A stretch of DNA of 34,541 bases. Origin: Neorhizobium tomejilense. Lineage in GTDB: Bacteria; Pseudomonadota; Alphaproteobacteria; Rhizobiales; Rhizobiaceae. Positions 32,071 to 34,541 of the stretch are shown piece after piece. The notes beneath the pieces were generated by a model that saw only the letters and a list, made by a program, of their open reading frames with translations, was not told the DNA's origin and made no database searches. Each line of letters starts with the position of its first letter. Position 1 is the stretch's first letter. A program made the position numbers and the translations under genes. The DNA is taken from positions 1 to 34,541 of the forward strand of contig PVBG01000039.1 of assembly GCA_002968845.1 (NCBI GenBank), written 5' to 3'.

Positions 32071-33918
32071 CTATGCCGAGCCCTCGGGCGGCACGGCGCC
32101 GGGCTTCACCGGCACGTTCTTGCCCCGGTACTTGCGGACCAGATCGCGGACGCGGTGGGCGATCTCGCGCATATTGATGAAGATCGGCAGATTGGTCGCC
32201 GGTTCCACCGGTTCCAGCGAGATGCCGATGCTGCGGACATGTTCGTGCTCGTCCAGTTCGCGCACGATCAGGATGATCGAGCCGAAGCGGATACGGTCGG
32301 CATAATCCGCGCGGCCGCCGAGCCGCGAGGTGATCAGGTCGCCGATCGTCATGTTCTGCTCGTTGGCGGAGAGCAGGCCGGGGCCATAGGCGGCATCGAG
32401 CTCCTTGGCGGGGCCCGCCGGCGAGATCGCGAACGCGCCGAAAAATTCCGCATCGTCCTCGTCGACCGGCACCTGGCTTGCGAAGATGCGGTCGAGCAGT
32501 TTCGAATAGGCGGGCGATATGAACAGGTAGACCTGGTCGTTTTCCTTCAGCCGGCCGGCATATTGGTAACGCATGCTGCGGCCGTCGCGGATGACCAGCG
32601 ACGGCATGGCCCAGCGGGGGATGCGCTCGCCCTGCAGGATCGGGCTGTCCTTCATGACGCGGTAGGAGATCAGCTCGTGATGGGCGGTGCCCGGCAGATC
32701 GAGCTCGATCTTGTCGACGGCGCCGATACGCGGCGGAATGATGAGGCCGAGCTTGTGGGCCACCGGCTTGATCGTCCAGCCCTGGACGAGGAGGGAGACC
32801 AGCACGATGATGAAAGTGACGTTGAAGAAGAGCTGGCCGTTCTCGACGCCGCTCAAGACCGGCATGATCGCAAGCAGGATCGAGACCGCGCCGCGCAGGC
32901 CGACCCAGGCGAGGAAGCTGGTCTCCTGCTGGGTGAAATCATAGGGCAGCAGGCTCAGCCACACGGCGATCGGCCGGGCGACGAAGATCAGGAAGAGCGC
33001 CAGCCCGATCGCCGGCAGAAGGATGGCCGGGAATTGCGACGGCGTGGCGAGCAGGCCGAGCACCAGGAACATGATGATCTGCGCAAGCCAGGTCAGCCCC
33101 TCGTTGAAGCGGATGATCTGGGGTTTTGCGAACATCTTGCGATTGCCGGAATAGATGCCGGCCACATAGACCGCTAGAAAACCGCTGCCGCCCACGGCGC
33201 CGGTGAAGGAAAAGACGAGCAGGGCGAGCGTCAGCACGAAGATCGGCGCGAGGCCCCGGTCGGAGGTGAAGCGGTTCAGCACCCAGACGATCATCATGCC
33301 GCCGAACAGGCCGCAGATGACGCCGAGCCCCATTTCCTCGACGAACAGGAAAAGGAAGTGCAGGTCGAGGCCGGAAAGGCCCTGGCCGGTCGCCAGAAGT
33401 TCGGCAAGCGCAATCGTCAGGAAGATCGCCATCGGATCGTTGGTGCCGGACTCGACCTCCAGTGTCGAGCGCACCTTGTCGCGGATGTTGATGCCGCTGA
33501 CGCGCAGCAGGAAGAAGACCGCCGCCGCATCCGTCGAGGCGACGATCGATCCCAGCAGCAGGCCTTCGAGCCAGTTGAAGTTGAGGAGGATCATCGCGCC
33601 GAGGGCGAAGATGCCGGTCGTCAGCAGCACACCGACCGATGCAAGCGTGATCGCCGGCGCCGCGGCAAGGCGGAACGAGTGGATCGGGGTCATGAAGCCG
33701 GAATCGAACAGCACGATCGCCAGCGCCAGCGAGCCCAGCATGAAGGTGAAGGAATAGTTCTCGAATTGGATGCCGAGGCCGTCGACGCCGGCGAGCAGGC
33801 CGATCGACAGGAAGATCAGCAGCAGGGGAGCACCGAAGCGGAAGGCAAGGAGGCTCGAAAGGGCAGCCGCCAGCACCAGGACCGTGCCGACCAGCAGGAC
33901 GATATAAAAAGCCTCCAC
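32071..33918 (-). CDS. Potassium/proton antiporter, CPA1 family (CvrA/NhaP2-like)
   Basis: A 615-residue protein. Residues 1-395 hold about twelve membrane helices of a cation/proton antiporter, with TDAAAVFFLL and ESGTNDPMAI (the paired Asp/Asn motifs of the ion site) and GLRGAVSILLAI. The cytoplasmic tail contains a TrkA-C/RCK-like part (about 415-490) and a transporter-associated CorC/HlyC-like domain (about 500-590), as in NhaP2/CvrA. It exchanges potassium for protons, protecting against osmotic or potassium overload. GTG start with GGAAGGGA upstream. The gene stands alone after pgk with 170 bases between. Confidence 0.9.
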   Translation of the reverse strand: MEAFYIVLLVGTVLVLAAALSSLLAFRFGAPLLLIFLSIGLLAGVDGLGIQFENYSFTFMLGSLALAIVLFDSGFMTPIHSFRLAAAPAITLASVGVLLTTGIFALGAMILLNFNWLEGLLLGSIVASTDAAAVFFLLRVSGINIRDKVRSTLEVESGTNDPMAIFLTIALAELLATGQGLSGLDLHFLFLFVEEMGLGVICGLFGGMMIVWVLNRFTSDRGLAPIFVLTLALLVFSFTGAVGGSGFLAVYVAGIYSGNRKMFAKPQIIRFNEGLTWLAQIIMFLVLGLLATPSQFPAILLPAIGLALFLIFVARPIAVWLSLLPYDFTQQETSFLAWVGLRGAVSILLAIMPVLSGVENGQLFFNVTFIIVLVSLLVQGWTIKPVAHKLGLIIPPRIGAVDKIELDLPGTAHHELISYRVMKDSPILQGERIPRWAMPSLVIRDGRSMRYQYAGRLKENDQVYLFISPAYSKLLDRIFASQVPVDEDDAEFFGAFAISPAGPAKELDAAYGPGLLSANEQNMTIGDLITSRLGGRADYADRIRFGSIILIVRELDEHEHVRSIGISLEPVEPATNLPIFINMREIAHRVRDLVRKYRGKNVPVKPGAVPPEGSA

Positions 33919-34541
33919 CTAAAAGTCCCTTCCTTCGCACCTCTCGCCGACACCATCCCCGTCCGCAGCTCCGGAACCGGAACTGTGCCACGCCGCAACG
34001 CGGCCATGCAAGAATGGGGCAGATCCCGGCTAAGGGCCAGGCGAATCGACTGATCGATTAGGCGGGAACAATTCCGGCAAGAGAAGGGCAGGGGGAATAA
34101 AAAAGACGGGCTGGTGCCTTGGTGCCGGCGGCTTTTCAAAGATCGGAGAGCCCACACGAATGCGGAACCTCGATTGATTTTTTGAATGGTGGCTCCGCAT
34201 TCGCGTGGCCTTCGGCGTCTTGTCGAGGCTTCCGGCCTCTACAGGTGATCCTCTCGCCTCGCTGCGTGGCTTCGTTCGCGATCTCCTTTCGGGAAATCCT
34301 GCCACTTGCACGGCTCAACCGAACCGGACATGGCTGTCCGGGGGAGGCTTGATAGGAAGGCTTGCCTTTCGACGAGCGCTCCATGGCTTTCACCTCTTCC
34401 ATCATCCCCGCACGTTACGGTTCCGATGAAAGCGCCGGCCCCCGCCTGCCCGCGTACGTCTCGCGAAACACTCCGGTGGTGGGAGCGAGGGGATTGTAGG
34501 CATGGGTTGGAGGGGTGGGGACATTGGAGGGGAAAAATTCG
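33919..34541. other. Long non-coding segment with strong inverted repeats
   Basis: No convincing gene was found; overlapping short reading frames on both strands look like chance. The segment holds a hairpin around CAGCTCCGG/CCGGAACTG (33966-33985), AATCGA-CTGA-TCGATT (34044-34059), a large 18-base inverted repeat (34152-34169 with 34191-34208), GAGGC/GCCTC near 34222-34236, CCGGACA-TGGC-TGTCCGG (34324-34341) and AAGGC-TT-GCCTT (34357-34368). The first part is the leader region of the antiporter gene. Confidence 0.5.
34152..34208 (-). repeat. 18-base inverted repeat with G-U compatible mismatches
   Basis: The arms pair over 18 positions with two mismatches, both of which become G-U pairs if the minus strand is transcribed. 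The loop is 21 bases. This pattern suggests selection on a minus-strand RNA rather than on DNA symmetry. Confidence 0.5.

Noticed and set aside
34136..34405. Minus-strand 89-residue frame, and overlapping plus-strand frames, in the right-end segment
   Set aside because: Several mutually overlapping frames on both strands, basic Arg/Ser/Pro-rich composition, no domain, and strong hairpins inside. More likely a structured or repeat element.
34324..34430. Group II intron remnant (GCACGTTACGGTTC resembles the end of domain V)
   Set aside because: No complementary GAGC-side strand with a GAAA loop at the right distance, and no reverse transcriptase or maturase frame.

Overview
The window is GC-rich chromosomal DNA from an alphaproteobacterium of the order Rhizobiales, most likely family Rhizobiaceae (Rhizobium, Agrobacterium or Neorhizobium group). 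The evidence is the set of lineage-typical small genes (GapR/DUF2312, DUF1244, DUF1036, DUF1192, the RcdA/DUF1465 protease adaptor, two DUF465 proteins), the cysteine-free L36 and L31 ribosomal proteins, and perfect TTAA-N7-TTAA boxes of the CtrA type near rcdA. I see no insertion sequences, prophage, CRISPR, integrase, tRNA or rRNA. It reads as ordinary core genome with a few uncharacterised modules.

Layout. 1-3.9 kb: an NtrC-type response regulator, then an exported DUF882 protein with a very long Ala/Pro-rich tail. 3.9-5.4 kb (minus): GapR, DUF1244, N-formylglutamate amidohydrolase. 5.6-7.5 kb (plus): an exported DUF1036 protein whose stop overlaps the start of pyruvate kinase. 7.6-12.2 kb (minus): a hypothetical protein, alpha/beta hydrolase, TPR protein, L36, purK-purE (4-base overlap) and DUF465. 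12.4-13.9 kb: a second DUF465 protein, an ArsR-type regulator and a TauE-like permease. 14.0-19.3 kb (plus): a degenerate ThiE-like protein overlapping a Sel1-repeat protein, suhB, and a MotA/ExbB-like plus OmpA-like pair with a small third gene. 19.3-22.5 kb (minus): a glycoamylase-like hydrolase and an ABC exporter. 22.6-23.6 kb (plus): rpmE with a structured leader, then a P-loop kinase-like protein. 23.6-26.1 kb (minus): rcdA, a candidate small RNA, DUF1192 and an MFS transporter. 26.2-29.4 kb: a 55-residue membrane protein, an EthD protein, a MarR-GNAT fusion, a PhzF-family isomerase and a SnoaL-like protein. 29.5-31.9 kb (minus): class I fructose-bisphosphate aldolase and phosphoglycerate kinase. 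32.1-33.9 kb (minus): a potassium/proton antiporter. The last ~620 bases hold no convincing gene but several strong inverted repeats.

How it fits together. Three central-carbon enzymes (pyk, pgk, fda) and purine synthesis (purEK) form the housekeeping backbone. Cell-cycle biology appears through GapR, RcdA and the two CtrA-type boxes, one beside rcdA and one over the apparent promoter of a candidate small RNA. The most interesting protein module is the stator-like pair at 17.0-19.3 kb: it keeps the MotB-type membrane aspartate and an OmpA peptidoglycan-binding domain but has no flagellar, Tol/Ton or Zorya effector partners nearby. The most interesting regulatory DNA is the CtrA-box/small-RNA segment, the 27-bp palindrome upstream of fda, the MarR-GNAT operator that abuts its own start codon, and the palindrome-dense rpmE leader. 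All functional calls are from sequence reading alone; no database search was run.
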